Notes under the pieces: model-generated
Databases searched by the model: none
The model's input: only the letters and a program-made list of their open reading frames with translations
Told to the model about the DNA's origin: nothing
Source of the DNA: Stramenopiles sp. TOSAG23-6
Taxonomy: Eukaryota; Sar
Direction: 5' to 3'
DNA length: 35,938 bases
Assembly: GCA_900128565.1 (NCBI GenBank)
Contig: LT635942.1
Span: 1-35,938 of the forward strand
Shown here: positions 1 through 12,800 of the stretch, in pieces
Position numbering within the stretch: the first letter of the stretch is position 1
Layout of the letters: each line of letters starts with the position of its first letter
Program-made: the position numbers and the translations under genes

Positions 1-1
1 G

Positions 2-1129
2 AAAGAGTGTTCGAATCAGTCTATCTTGAAAGGAATTACGGGATACATAGAATATGCGGCAAACAATGTTGAAACCAACACTAGTATTAAATGTGGTGCC
101 AAGTGTATATCTACAACGACCTGTGTTGGGTTCGGCTTCGGTGTAGGGAGTTCCGAGGCTGGGAAATGTACTTTATATCCGGGTTATTGTCAGTTTGCGG
201 ACAATAACAATTGGGATCAATATCATGCCGTTTCGAAACTTCCAAGAACCAAAGCATTACTTACAAGTTTTTTATCGTGGAAGTTTTCGAATTGTCTTGC
301 TGCGCAGACCTGGTCAACATTATTTACAAAGCCTTATGCGGCAGAAGATGCCTTGATATCTGGAAAAGAATATCATTATGTCCCTTTATCAGAGTATGAT
401 GTCATAAGTGGCCCAGTGATAGGAGACACGATGACTAAGCATCCTGCCGAGGTTGTGATGAAAGCTCCACTCTGTCAAGGTGGAGTGTGGAGATTGGAAA
501 CTCCTAATCTTGTTGCTGTTCGGCAATATTTTATTAATGATCTTGAACTTATGGGTTCTGGACTAAGTGTTGGTGAGTATATACACGAGTATATACATAA
601 AAAGGATATAAACCCAAACACAAATCTTATGTGGAGCGGTAAACATGTTGACCATGACGGTAATATAGCAGGTGTACATCAAAAAAAATTTAAGATCTTA
701 GGATGGAGTTTAAATTCGTCAACTGGCGATGTCAACTCTTCGAGAAATCCAATTTATTTTTATCGCGATGGCACTAAATTTACATTTGAAAACAGTCTTG
801 GTTTTACCGACAATACACCTGAAATCCCTGTAGGTTACCAAGTGTATATGGCGTTTGCTGTTCCAAAGGAATTATCCGCCAAAATTCCGGATATGTTCAC
901 AACATGTTCAAAATCATCATTACTGCCGTTTACCTGGGGGGTAGGTCAAAATCTTGGACGCCGTGTTGGTAGTTTTGGGCCTTTATTTTTACCAGAAGGA
1001 TCTTCATTGATTACAGACACTCGAAACTGTGATAGTGATTGCCGAGAATTGACATTTACTAAATCAGTAAATGGAAAATTTTCTCTCGGTGACGAAATTT
1101 GTGAAAAGGCGTCATGCATGTACGAACCC
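2..1129 (+). CDS. Giant modular surface protein, segment 1 (5' end outside window)
   Basis: This is the first visible part of a gene that enters from the left. The frame is open from base 2, so the ATG-like codons further in are not the real start. The segment opens with a PAN/apple-like cysteine module (about 2-240) with the usual pattern of Cys pairs around CGAKC and a later CTLY strand. The rest, up to about 1030, is a roughly 260-residue stretch with few cysteines that I do not recognise; it ends in a Cys-rich linker (DSDC, EICEKASC). The frame stops at TAA 1130-1132, but the same protein clearly continues one base over: removing one C of the CCC at 1127-1129 gives E-P-K-T-Y-V-N running into the next segment. 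It is part of the extracellular region of the protein. The coding nature is clear; the function of this segment is unknown. Confidence 0.8.
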
Positions 1130-2562
1130 TAAAACCTATGTTAATATTGAAACAGGCGAATGTTCTGATAATGGTAATGTATGGAACAAAAAGAGGTGTT
1201 GTGATACAAAAACGTGTAGTGTTTCAATGCTAAATTCTGAAAATTTAGATGCGATTGCTTCAGTCCTCGTACGTTTTAATATTGATTCTATTGATGATGA
1301 TGATAAACCAACATTTGGGACAACTACTGGGACCAAAATCGAGAGAAGTTCTGGTGATTTAGAATCCAGTTGTAATGCTTCAAAGGAAAAATGTGCAGAT
1401 CCATTGTTTAGAACAAAATGTGCAGCATCATGTTGTGAAAACGAAGATGCTGGCGAATATGTTCAGGCTTCATTTGAATCGGAAAGACTAGTGGGATCAA
1501 TTAGTGTTGCAATACTGTCATCATCCTGGAAATGCGACGAAACAAATCAAATTGCTGTACAGTATTCCAACGAGGGGCTTCCTTCATCAACATGGATAAC
1601 AGTGGCAACATTAGCAAGTCGTCTATCAAAACTATCTAATTCTGGAGATTCGCGAAAAACAACCGTTGTTTTTAAAACTCCAGTTTCTTCAAAACATTTT
1701 CGTATATTTATGACAGCAACACCTATTGGTTGTCCGCCATCTCACCCATACGCTATTGCTTGGAAAAGCACAAGTAAAGCGCGGTGTTACGAAAAGAATG
1801 ACCAATATAGTGAAGTATGTCGATATACTGGAAGCTCGCCTGCTCCTAAGGGTACTACTTGGGCTGACAATCAAGTTACATGTCCACCTTCGCAACATAT
1901 CGATTCCATCAAATTAAAACTTGGTTCGATGGTTTTTCTTCCTCCAGGTGAGGCAAGCAGAAATGTTTTGTATAAACGTTTTGTTACAATAGAATTGAAA
2001 AACTCTATCAAACTGACAAGGAAAGATATTGTAGAACAAACTTTATCTGGTGCATCTGGTGTTGTTGTTCACTCACGAACAGGTACGATTCATTATTTGG
2101 AATTACTTGGTCGTGCAGAATTTATTCCAACACTTAATATTTCTGTAAGTGGTGTCGATAAGGGAGAAATTGTTTTTGTTGTAAATGATTGTGGTCATGA
2201 TCAGGTGCTCTTACCCAAAACGGCATCAATGAATGTGTCTTGTGACGCAATTTCTCAATGTATTGATCATTGTGATTCCAATCAAATGTGTGCTGGTGTT
2301 TCGTACAATTATGATGAGGGTAAATGTTATATCAGAACATCAGTAAATGATGGATCATCAATCATTCATCGTTCGCCAATTTTTAGTACAACGCCTTGTC
2401 CGGAGGGCACATTTTACGGTGAATATTACCAAAGTAACAACTTGTCAGGTAGTATTGACTGGGCAGGTTGTGAAGACAAACATAACGAAAAAACGAGGCA
2501 ATCAGTAAATTATATGAAGATATCATCTTCTGGTGTAACATGTGGCGGCACAGCCTTAAAAA
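1130..2562 (+). CDS. Giant modular surface protein, segment 2: ShK-like, discoidin-like, PAN modules
   Basis: This continues the giant gene in a second frame, from the break near 1129 to the A-run at 2558-2562. Visible modules: a short Cys-dense ShK-like patch (about 1370-1440, ending CAASCCE); an F5/8-type (discoidin-like) beta-sandwich around 1460-1720 with the typical IAVQYSNEG and KHFRIFM strands; a Cys-rich linker; a beta-rich region; and a PAN module at about 2187-2397 (C-x-x-H-C, CAGVSYN, CYIRT). From about 2400 a further PAN/PA14 region begins and runs across the next frame break. Such modules bind carbohydrate or protein outside the cell. The domain names rest on pattern recognition by eye; no profile search was possible. 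Confidence 0.8.
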
Positions 2563-5500
2563 TGTAACTATTTTTCATACGATACCAACAAAAGTTGTGA
2601 CCTTTTCAAAGAGTGTAGATCTAGAGATTGGAAAAAATTTTCAGGGACATATCTCTATTTTTTAGGAGGTATATATTATAGAGATAATTACACTGAACGG
2701 TCTTTTTCCAATCATGTTCTAAGTGGCCACAAATATTTGAACAAGTTCTCTGTGTGTTACACTGGAGACATGATGATAGAAAGTGGTGTATACAAATTTA
2801 TAGTTCAAGCTGATGATGGCTCACGTTTATGGCTTGATGGCAAAATCATTCATGATCAATGGAATAGATGCTGCCGAACTTGGACAACATATGGTATTGA
2901 AATTGTTGGTGGAATGCATACTATCAAAGTTGAAATGCAAGAGTATGGTGGAAGAGCTTATATCAATTTTAAATGGGAGCCAGACACATCTCAAAAAAAT
3001 TCTTCAGTAAATGTACAAAGTGATCCTTTTCAGTGCTTTGCAAAGCGTTCGCATAATGTTAATATACACACATCTACTAGAGAATCATGGGAACCTGTAT
3101 TTGCTTCTATTCCTCAAGACTGTCAAAGTTCTGGGGGGTGTGCAAATGGACAGATTGCTGCAGTAAAATGGATTGAATCTGATACTGGCTACAAAGATCT
3201 TGCAATTTTAAATGAGCAACAACTCTCTCTCGAGAAGTGTAAAGAAGCATGCTACAAACGAGGAATAAAAAGTGGATGTAAAGGAATTTCATATCACAAA
3301 AAAGGCTGGGGATGTATCTTAGAGTCATTTACAGTTGATGATACGAATGAAAAACCAAGTACTAAAGCAACATGTAAACAAATTTCAGGTGTGTTGTGTA
3401 CGTCTGCTGGTGCTAACAAAACAACGTGTACTAGTTTAGGTAGTGGTTGTTCATACGATGATAAAAATAGTAGTTGCATAAATTCATGTACAGGACACAC
3501 AGACAAAACGTCTTGTGAAAATGCATCAAAAAACTGTTTTTTTTATGCTGCTGGAGATATAAAAACACTGGTGATATCTGTTGTTACTGGAAATACAATA
3601 AATAATACAGTAGTGTCTCTAATTGCATCGCAAAATGGGAGGTTAGATGAAGAGATTGTATCGGGGACGTTCGATAGTACTGGATATGCAGATCTCAATA
3701 AAAGTTCATACACAAATCTACAAAATGGTACGTCATCGTTAGTGGCTTTGGTAAACGATACAGATGTAATTGAAGTTGTTGGCGCAGGAAAACAAGAATT
3801 GAATGGAATATATATTCGTGATTCGTCTACTTCATATAAACTCGAGACTGATTTAGGGCTAAACTATTATATCCAAGAATCGAATAATCATTGGCAATTG
3901 GTTAAAAAAAATGCGGGAAAGGTAACGAATATATTTTATTTTGCAGAGCGAGCAAAGATTCCGCATGACGTAAGATTGCCTCCCGAGTCTGGCTGGTCAA
4001 AGAATGGAATTAACGGCATTGCAGATGGAGAAGGTGACTGGCCTGCACCGCGACTTATTCATGAGATCCTAACGTCAAAACAAAATGTGGACATTGATGT
4101 TATTAGTCATTGGGTTCATTGTGGCACTGAACATAGTGCAGAAACATGCAATTGTCCTGGGGGGTATGTTCGTTATGGAGCTTTTAATCGTTCACCTGTT
4201 TGTGCTAGCAAGACATCTATCGATTCTTCTGATTGTGTCTCAAAATTCGGTAAACAAGATTGTCCCTGTATTTATGTTGAAAAATCAGTACGGTGTAATA
4301 ATGGAACTTTTGGTGACCCTTGGGGTGGTATTGGAAAGACGTGCCAGTGTAATACATCACACTTACTTTCAGCAGACTTTTATTTTCTTGTATCTGACAA
4401 TGTTCCAGAGGCAGCGGGGAAATCATGTGCTGTTGGTTCAGTAATTAGTACGACTACTTCGTACAGTCTTGTAGGCCAGTGTGCTGTATTATGTAGAAAC
4501 ACTAAAGATTGTCGGTATTTTGTGTTTTCTGGTAATGTGGGTTCCAAGGCATGTTCATTATTTTCAAGTTGTCCTCAGAACGAGTGGTATACTCCAGGAT
4601 ATCCAAATACAAAAATGTATCGTCTAAAAAGTGAATTAGAAGTAAAATCTTTGACATGTGAATATCCTTTTGATGTTGCCACGAGTGCAGGTAGACGCCT
4701 TACTCGTATCAGTGATGGTGTGTGTAATGGTGTTCCAGTGAAAACTGTAAAAGATACAAGTATTACAGCCTGTGAAAGTGAATGTGTTAATACTAATAAT
4801 TGTGTAACAATTTCCTTCTGTCCAAAGGAATCTGTGCTCTGTACTGGTAATCATGCTGGATTGTGTAACCTATATTTAGCAAATCAATGTTCATTTGTAG
4901 ATTTCGTTACCGTCGGAAATTCAGGATATGTAACATTTTCGATGGACAAATCGAAGGAAGATGTCACCCCAACAAAGTTATATGATTTATATACAGGGAA
5001 TGGCGCAGTAGCTTTTTCTGGTGTTGATGACCAGAACTTGAACTTTGTTGTTTCTGTACCCTCTGAATTGTGTACAACGGGTACAACAGCAACAACTGTT
5101 GATTCGGGTACAGTGTGTTGCTCATCTACGTGTGGAAATAAAATATCTACTATTAGATGTAGTGGGTCAAATTATACACCTGGTACTTACTCGGGTATAA
5201 AAGCAAAAGATGTACAATCGAGTACTAATGGTACGAAGGCCTCATTTGATATTACAGTAGACAAAGATGGAAATATTTCAGTTTGTGAAATCAATAATGC
5301 GGGTATAGGTTATGAAAAGAATGATGTAATTCAATTTGAAACAAATAATATTGGTACATCTGGTGGTCGTGATGAAGTCACTGTCACATCTGTTGCTGGT
5401 ATATGTTCCCAAGATTCAACTTGTTCGACTCTTATTGGTGGGGCAAATTCGTGCTGTCCTACTACCATAAAGAATAATAACGTAGAGTGTACGACATCGA

Positions 5501-6842
5501 CTCAAAGCTCATGTGTCTTACCTCAAAGCTACAATAATTGTGGTGGTGAAGGTATAAAAAATATTACTTTTCGATCACTTGTGTCTACGAATGCCAAAAT
5601 TAGTCTTCAAGTTCAAGTCAATGGTGTAACATTACCAAAACCCATTACAGCTAAACCTGCACCCGTAGGTACACTTAATGAAGGTGATCTTTCGTGGGAG
5701 TCTTTGATGATCAAGGGAACACTTCGTGTAGGTACTAATACCATTAGTGTGAAAATTGATCCTTCTACTTTATTTTCTTCGGATGCAATTGCAGGAAAGT
5801 TAGATGGACAAGCATTTGAGACAAAAACAAATACAAGATTGCTTCATTGTATGAAAGCGTGTAGAGAAAAAGCTAATTGTATGAGTATTAACCATTCAGA
5901 TGACAATAAATGTGAACTCAATAATCAGGTGATTGGCAAATGTAATACCTGCAATAAATATTCAACAGAGGGTTGGTCGTATTACGCAAAGTATCCTACT
6001 GGTATTGCTATTGATAGTGTTGTCATTTCAGGATGGCCGTCAGATCTACCACGGCCAGATTTTCAAAATACATTTACAAAATTCTCGCAATCAAGGTGGA
6101 TTATCAAACGTCTATTGGCTCCCACTGGCGGTGATGCACTTCAAACAGGGACTCTTTCAGTACTGAAACAGAAATGTGTCTCCAATTATTTCAACAGTAA
6201 AGTATGTACATCTATTTCTTGTGATATGAAAACTAAAGATAGTGCTTTAGTGTTAGATATTGATGATTGTACAGCATGGTATGGTGTTAAAGAATGGGTG
6301 AAGTCTGATCTAGTAATATCCTTTGTATTGCGTTATTCTGAAGATTTTTTCGAACCATTTGAAGGCAATGGCAAATGTAGCGGTAGTAATGATGACCAAG
6401 TTCAGCTTACACCATACTATGTACTACCTGCCCCTGAGCGAAGTCTAGATGAATGCAAAGAAGTTTGCTTACAGTATGAATTATGCGTTGGGATATCATA
6501 TGCCGATTTTGCCGATGTTTCTGGAACACCTGCCATTTGTGAAATTGCCATTCTTGAACTTGATACTGGTAAGCCTCCGGATGAAATTGAAGGTCTTCCT
6601 TTATTTGGGGCACAATCTTTTATGACAGGCTCTTCTGGGTCTAATTCGTGTAGTAAGGGCACAAAAACAGACAAAAGTGGTGACTATTCTAAGTTCCAAG
6701 CATACAGATTATGCAGTGATAGAAATTTAAAACTTCAATCAGATTTAACTCCTGAAACAGAACATTTATGTTCTACGTCAGAAAAAGCACGGAAATCTTG
6801 CTTCCCATTGACTGGAGCATCATACAATGCCCCCAAAAAAAA
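2563..6842 (+). CDS. Giant modular surface protein, segment 3: PA14 and repeated PAN modules
   Basis: This is the third frame segment. A PAN module (about 2440-2660) spans the break and is followed by a PA14 domain (about 2665-2992), recognisable from FSVCYTG, ADDGSRLWLDGKIIHDQW and INFKWEP. Further PAN-like modules lie at about 3150-3340, 4378-4625, 4650-4905, 5785-5995 and 6355-6560. PSI-like Cys repeats (C-x-x-x-GC-x-Y/W) lie at 3376-3546. A GAG-x-x-x-x-NG-x-Y module (3763-3960) recurs at about 13259. A Cys-knot-like CC-x-x-x-CG module at 5110-5520 is interrupted by a GY-x-x-x-D-x-I beta module (5165-5395). The frame ends at TGA 6874-6876; the following frame is already open from about 6812, and the C5A8 run at 6830-6842 is the likely site of a one-base error. 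Confidence 0.82.
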
Positions 6843-9800
6843 CAAAAGCCCCATACCCACTTTCTATATCAATTGATGATGAAGGTCTTCTTGCAACAAA
6901 ATTATCAGTCAACGATACGATCACGATTTCGGGATTGACGTCTACTACGCCAAAGATGAATGCGCCTGCAATATTTGTATTGATCTCTATCACGGTGACT
7001 GGTGAAGATCACGGCGCTACTTCAAATATTGTACTTATGGGTGTTTCAACTACTGGTGAGGGTTCTGGTACTGTATCGAATGGTGCTTTTATTTGTAGAC
7101 AATCGTATTCCAGTGTATTTTATGCAGGAGGTGTACCACAGCCAACAAGCTACCATAATGACGGTGATTTGCATATTCTAAGTTGTAGAACGGACTATAC
7201 ATTATGTTCAAATAGACCGCCACTTCCTCTGGGTGGTTTTGCTTCTTTCGGAGAAACAGAAGAATTGGAGTTTACATATTTATCTACGTCGAGTTCTGCG
7301 GGACCTTCTGGTATACCTCTTGGTGATTCTGGATATACAATGACAGCTATTGTCAAGTTTTCAATGACATCTGATGATAATTACCGTACAATAATGGCAT
7401 GGGGAAAGTCGGAGACGAATAATATGCTTAATTCTTTACACATGATGATTGGTACATCAGGAGAAACAGAGACAGAAGTATTAAATTCATGGTGGGGTAG
7501 TGACATTGCGATTCCATTCAGGAATCTTGAACCAAATATGTGGCATCACATAGGTGCTACATATGACGGTGTAAAACAAAAGTTATATGCCAATGGTGAA
7601 CTTATTGCAGAAAAGGTACAAAGTCAACCTCCAAACATAAGCAATGATTTTTTTATGTTGGGTATGATGCCTGGTGGATCGAAAAAGGGTTTTATTGGTG
7701 ATATGAAGCGAGTAGGAATATGGAGCACAGCTCTCACAAGCACTCAAATTAAATTAGATCAAAATCTTGGTAGTGATTTTTCACCACCAGGCATTGACAT
7801 GGTGTTGATGGATGTTACTAATTGTGGTCTCAAAACTACTTCTTCTACATGTGCAAATGAAAAGGGTTGTTCTTGGGTAAATTCGCCGAAAATAATTACG
7901 GGTTTCATTATTTCTATTTCGCCCTTGATTACATTCGATGCATCAAGCTCGTCAATTGTTCTGAAAAAAACGAATGAAATTGTTGTGTCTTCTTTTGAAT
8001 ATGTAGCATTATCTAGTGCAAAAAAAGCGGTTTACAGTAATGGTACAGGATTGGCTGTAGGAGGATTAAAGCCGGGTGACACATATTGGATTAAGAGTTC
8101 TGGAACCGAAAATAGAATTACTGTTCACACAGCACAGAATGCATCAAACTCCAATATTGTATCCTTGACGTCATATGGAACACACGAACATTCCTTTTCA
8201 ATGGGTGGAAATAATTATACAAATGCTTCTATTGTCTTTACAGGTGTCGAAAAATGTAATGTACTCCCAACAGCTGTATTTAATGTAAAGTCTTGCACGG
8301 CAGATGAAAAAAAGGAAGCTGGAAACGACTGTGGTGCTATTATTGATGTCACGGTCACAAATCCTGGTCAGTGTACTATCATGCCTGTCGCATCTATCGC
8401 GCCTTCAAACTCTGGCACATCTGCATTTCTCATTATAAAGTCAGGATATGCAGCTGGTGTAGCTGTATCTGCGTCATGTGTAGCTACTTATGATCGTGTT
8501 CTGATGAGTGATGGTGTTCTTGCTTGGAAAGATTTTATGAATGATTCACATGCGGATAAATATAAATACACAGAAGTTCCCGATTCCTTAATTGGTGGTA
8601 TCTTATTTCGTGGTTTATATGATGGTTATCCAGAGAATTCAGTTATAACTATATCATCGACTGATGCATTAGAATTGTTTATATTCTGCGAAGAACAAGG
8701 AGATAATCCTAAAGATGGTGGTTTCATCACAAGTTTACCTAGCGCGGGATTTACTAAAGTAATTGGTGGAGGACCTAGGTGGACAAATACTGCAGCAACA
8801 GTAGGAAATATATTGGGTATGTATAGTAAAGTATTTGAGCCTGGTATGCATGTACCGATTCCAAAATTAACTAAAAAAAGTAGTCGATTTGGAATTGTTG
8901 CTAAATATTATTCTGCGAAAGAAGCTGCAGCAAATGCGTCAAAAGTAACATACTGTAGGGCTACTGAATGTTCAACGTGTTCACAGACGCGTTGCGGAGG
9001 TGCATGCACTTGGGTTTTATGTCCAAAGGGTTATTCACCAGATCTTCGTGCCTCAAGTGGAAAAGGAGATCGATGTAAGCGAGCGGATGGTAATCATTTT
9101 GTATGTCCTGCAGGTTGTAAACCAGTGTGTGATCCAGTAAAAGACGATCCATTGGGAAAGTCTTGTGCGACATTAGATTGTAAAACAAATGATTCATCTG
9201 GGAGTAATTGTGATACTAGTAAGGATAATGGATGGTGTGAAAAATCATCGTATGCTATGTTCATGAAAGAAACCGATCAAAATAGTGTATTATTATCAAA
9301 GTACAGCGAACTCAAAGAAGTTGATTGTGTCGAGCGTGGTGGCACATACACAATAGTAGCGCGTACAAATGAAGATTATTTTCCAGATGGAGAACCATCT
9401 GTAGGCAATTTGTGTTCTTCAGCTTTGATTTCAATTTCTGGTGTTACATCAACACCCTCAAATTTGGGTGACGAGAAAGAAGCAGTTCACTATGAACCAA
9501 CTGGGCGTATTACATGTAAAATAACTTATGCAGAAGCTAAAGATTATGCTTATGCATGGTTCTATGTAGGCTTTGCACCTGAAGTGAATTATGATATCGA
9601 AATGAAATTGCGAGGAACATTTTTACCATTTTGTGATGCATTTAGTGATTTGTCACCAATCTATTTATGGGGAAATGGCGGTGTTGGTGCTCAACAAGGT
9701 ACTGTCGGTGCATATTGGCATGGTTCCACTAGTGACGGAGGAGGTTTTGTTTGGGGGGATTTTCAGACATCAAAAACGTGGGAAGTAGAATTCGATGACT

Positions 9801-12800
9801 CCTACAGTCTTAGTCAATATGGACCTCAAGTATGGGGACAAGCTTGGAACACACAATCTTTAGGATCTAAACCAACTTTGCACTTGAAGGCAATATATAC
9901 ATCTACTATTAATAGTGAAGTACATTATTTACTAGCTGGAGATGGGAAATCTGGATTCAAGTATTCATCGTATAAAAAAAAAGAAAGCGAATGGGTGATT
10001 GAGTATGAAAATTTATTACAACCTGAGTCTGTTGTATATTTTCGACGTAAGTATGCTGTAGATGGTGTTACACCCACAAAAGAAGGCGATGTAGGCTCTT
10101 ACCTCAGATCCGATACTTCCCCAGGGGGTATCATTCAATTCAGTGGTAAAATAGATGAAGCGAAATGGGTAATACAATATGGTAAAAAACAAATTTTGCC
10201 ATTCACTTCATGTACGGATAACGTGAAGAATGGTACAATTGGACAAATTCATACACCCGAGGAAGGAATTGATTGTGGTGGTTCTTGCCAACCATGTATG
10301 TATACTCCTATTTCTAAAACATGCCCTGATGTTGCTGATTCAAGGAAATATAATAAGGACAAGGCACCTACGGAAGTGGCGTGTCGTAATTTTTGTACAT
10401 TGGAAATAGCGTGTCATTATTATTCATATTTTTCAGTCCCTAAACAACCGGGTAATATCACATGTCGCACATGTAAGGAAAATGCCGTTCTAATTAGTGG
10501 TGGGGGTTCAAATCATAAGAAGAAGATTGGTCAGCCGACACAATTAGGTATTCAAATTGTTCCTTCTATTATTGCATCTGTCTTGGATGCGTCAAAGGCT
10601 GTCGTATCGACTATTACTGCCCAGCTAACAATTACTTGGCCTGATCCTAGGTATGGTTTAAGGCTACTTGCCATTGGTCCTGCTGTTTTTGGACAATTAA
10701 AAGTCCCAGATACTGCGGCACTACCAGAAACCTTTTCGTTTCCATTTGCAACAATTACAGCGAAATCTGAATTACAAACTATAGATATAAATGCTCAAGT
10801 GAAATTGCAAGCGGGGCATGAAAAGACTGCTAACATATTTGTGCCACGTAATAAAATTTGTTCATTTAATCAAAATGACGCAATTGCTAATGGTCAAGTA
10901 TATGAAGTCAATATTCCTGGTGGTAGTAGAAGTGGTGTATTTATTGTGCCTATCCCAGCAGATACAACTTTTGTACATTGTACTCGTGATGAATGTGTGG
11001 ATCATGGCTCAATTGCAAAGGCAAAATCAGCATGTTTAGCTATGGGAGATAGCCAATGCGGAGGTATTTCTATTATTTGGCAAGATGGGCTACGTAAGTA
11101 TCAAACAAGATGGTCTACACAAGTATCCTCTGTAACTAAAAGTAAGGACGGTGCAACATATGTTGTGCACTGGCGAACGTATGCTATTGATGGTCTAAGA
11201 ACGACATGCTCTGGATTTAAAAAAAATACATACATAACTACATTTGAAGATTGTCGAGATAAATGTACGATGGATTATCATACTACAGATACTCAAAAAG
11301 ATAAGTGTATATATTTTCAATGGGAAGATTTTACCTCAACTTGTAAATTAGCTACGGAATCACAATGTTCTTCGAAAAATTCAGATCCATATATACATGA
11401 CTGTGGGAAAGAGAGTTGCACAGGTAATAATTCAAAATGTGGACATCAAAGTTTTTCATGGAAGTGGATGTCGTATAGAGAAAGACAGCTTGCTTGTGTA
11501 CCGAGTTCATGCACTGGATCTTCATGTGATTGTAAATTTACCGCGAATGAATCTTGTATAGCAAAACAAAATACAGCAACTCTTTTTAAAAGTGGAAATT
11601 TTAAAGTAGGAGAAGCAGGAACTCCAACTGTGAGTAATCTCTACAAACCTTGTAGAGAATGTGACAAGTTAATATGGTCAAAATTTTGCACAGATTGCCG
11701 TGTTGCATATGATTCGAGATACTATGGCGCACAATTCAATGATCATAGCCCCCAAAATGTAGTCACAAAGAGAAAATGTATGGAGAGATGTGAGAATGAA
11801 GGAGACTGTGTTGCTATAGAATTTGTTACACCAAAAGATGTTCGTGGGACAATCTTTGATGTCCTTAAAAATTTTGATGATAAGGCAGATAACGTTCCGT
11901 GGACACTTTCTTTTAGCCAGTTAAATAATGAAAGTCTTTTTACTTTTGGATTTGCACAAGCAATTAATGTAGGTAAAGCTGATACTATCACACAGGGGAC
12001 TTCCACAGGGGCAATTTATAGCGATGTTGCTAATTCGCAATTTCATGTTGTACATGTAACTAGCGGGACTTTTAATCTATCTGACAGTGTAGTAGTAAAA
12101 AAGAGTGGCTCCCAAATAACAAGTTCTCTGATATCCGTGACAAAAATGTTAATGAATAATCAAGAATCTTTAGTAGACGATGACATGAGTAATACAAGTT
12201 CTCCTTTGTACATATCTCGGAAAATATCATCATCTGTTTCTGTTGTTTCAGTGCCCAATGATGGAACACTTGCATATATACAAGCAAATTTCCCTCATTT
12301 TGTATCCGTTACGAAAGTGAGTATAAGTGCGAGCCTAGATAATTTGTCTGAAACAAATGGTGCTACTGCTGGCGATGTTAGCCTTCAATATTACGATGAA
12401 TTTAGTGAAACACCTGCGTGGAAACAAATAATAAATATTACATCTGTCGTCAAAGACGCAGTCAAAGATTTCACATTTTCGGTGGTTCGAGCAAAACAGT
12501 TTAGAATACAGAATAAACAAATAAGGGATTCATCATCGCATCCTACCAAATTAAGTCTTGGTACTTTGATATTTTCTAGTACAAATGATGTTGGACCAAA
12601 AGCTGCATTTGTAGCATGGGATTCCAATGCGAGTGGAACTTTATCTCAAGATGAATTGTTGGCCGGTGTAAATGAAGTACGTACGTTATATACATGGTCA
12701 CCTGCCTTAACAACGCCAATTGTTGATGCAAATGTTGTGTCCGCGTGGATTTTGCATTCGAATAATTCAAATTTCAGCTCTATGGATGCGCTCAATAAGT

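Noticed and set aside
2564-2650. A segment resembling the intron family: T before GTAACT, TTTTTCATACGA, TACCAACAAA, ending TTTTCAGGGACAT, 87 bp long.
   Set aside because: Its translation in the corrected frame is a typical PAN-module string (C-N-Y-F-S-Y-D ... C-D-L-F-K-E-C), so it is better read as coding. Since 87 is a multiple of three, transcript data would be needed to exclude splicing or exonisation of an old copy.
1127-6876. Programmed +1 ribosomal frameshifting at TAA/TGA codons, as in Euplotes.
   Set aside because: The contexts (CCC-TAA, ATG-TAA, AAT-TGA) share no common slippery codon, homopolymers lie close by, and the second junction gives a better PAN motif by base removal than by frameshifting.
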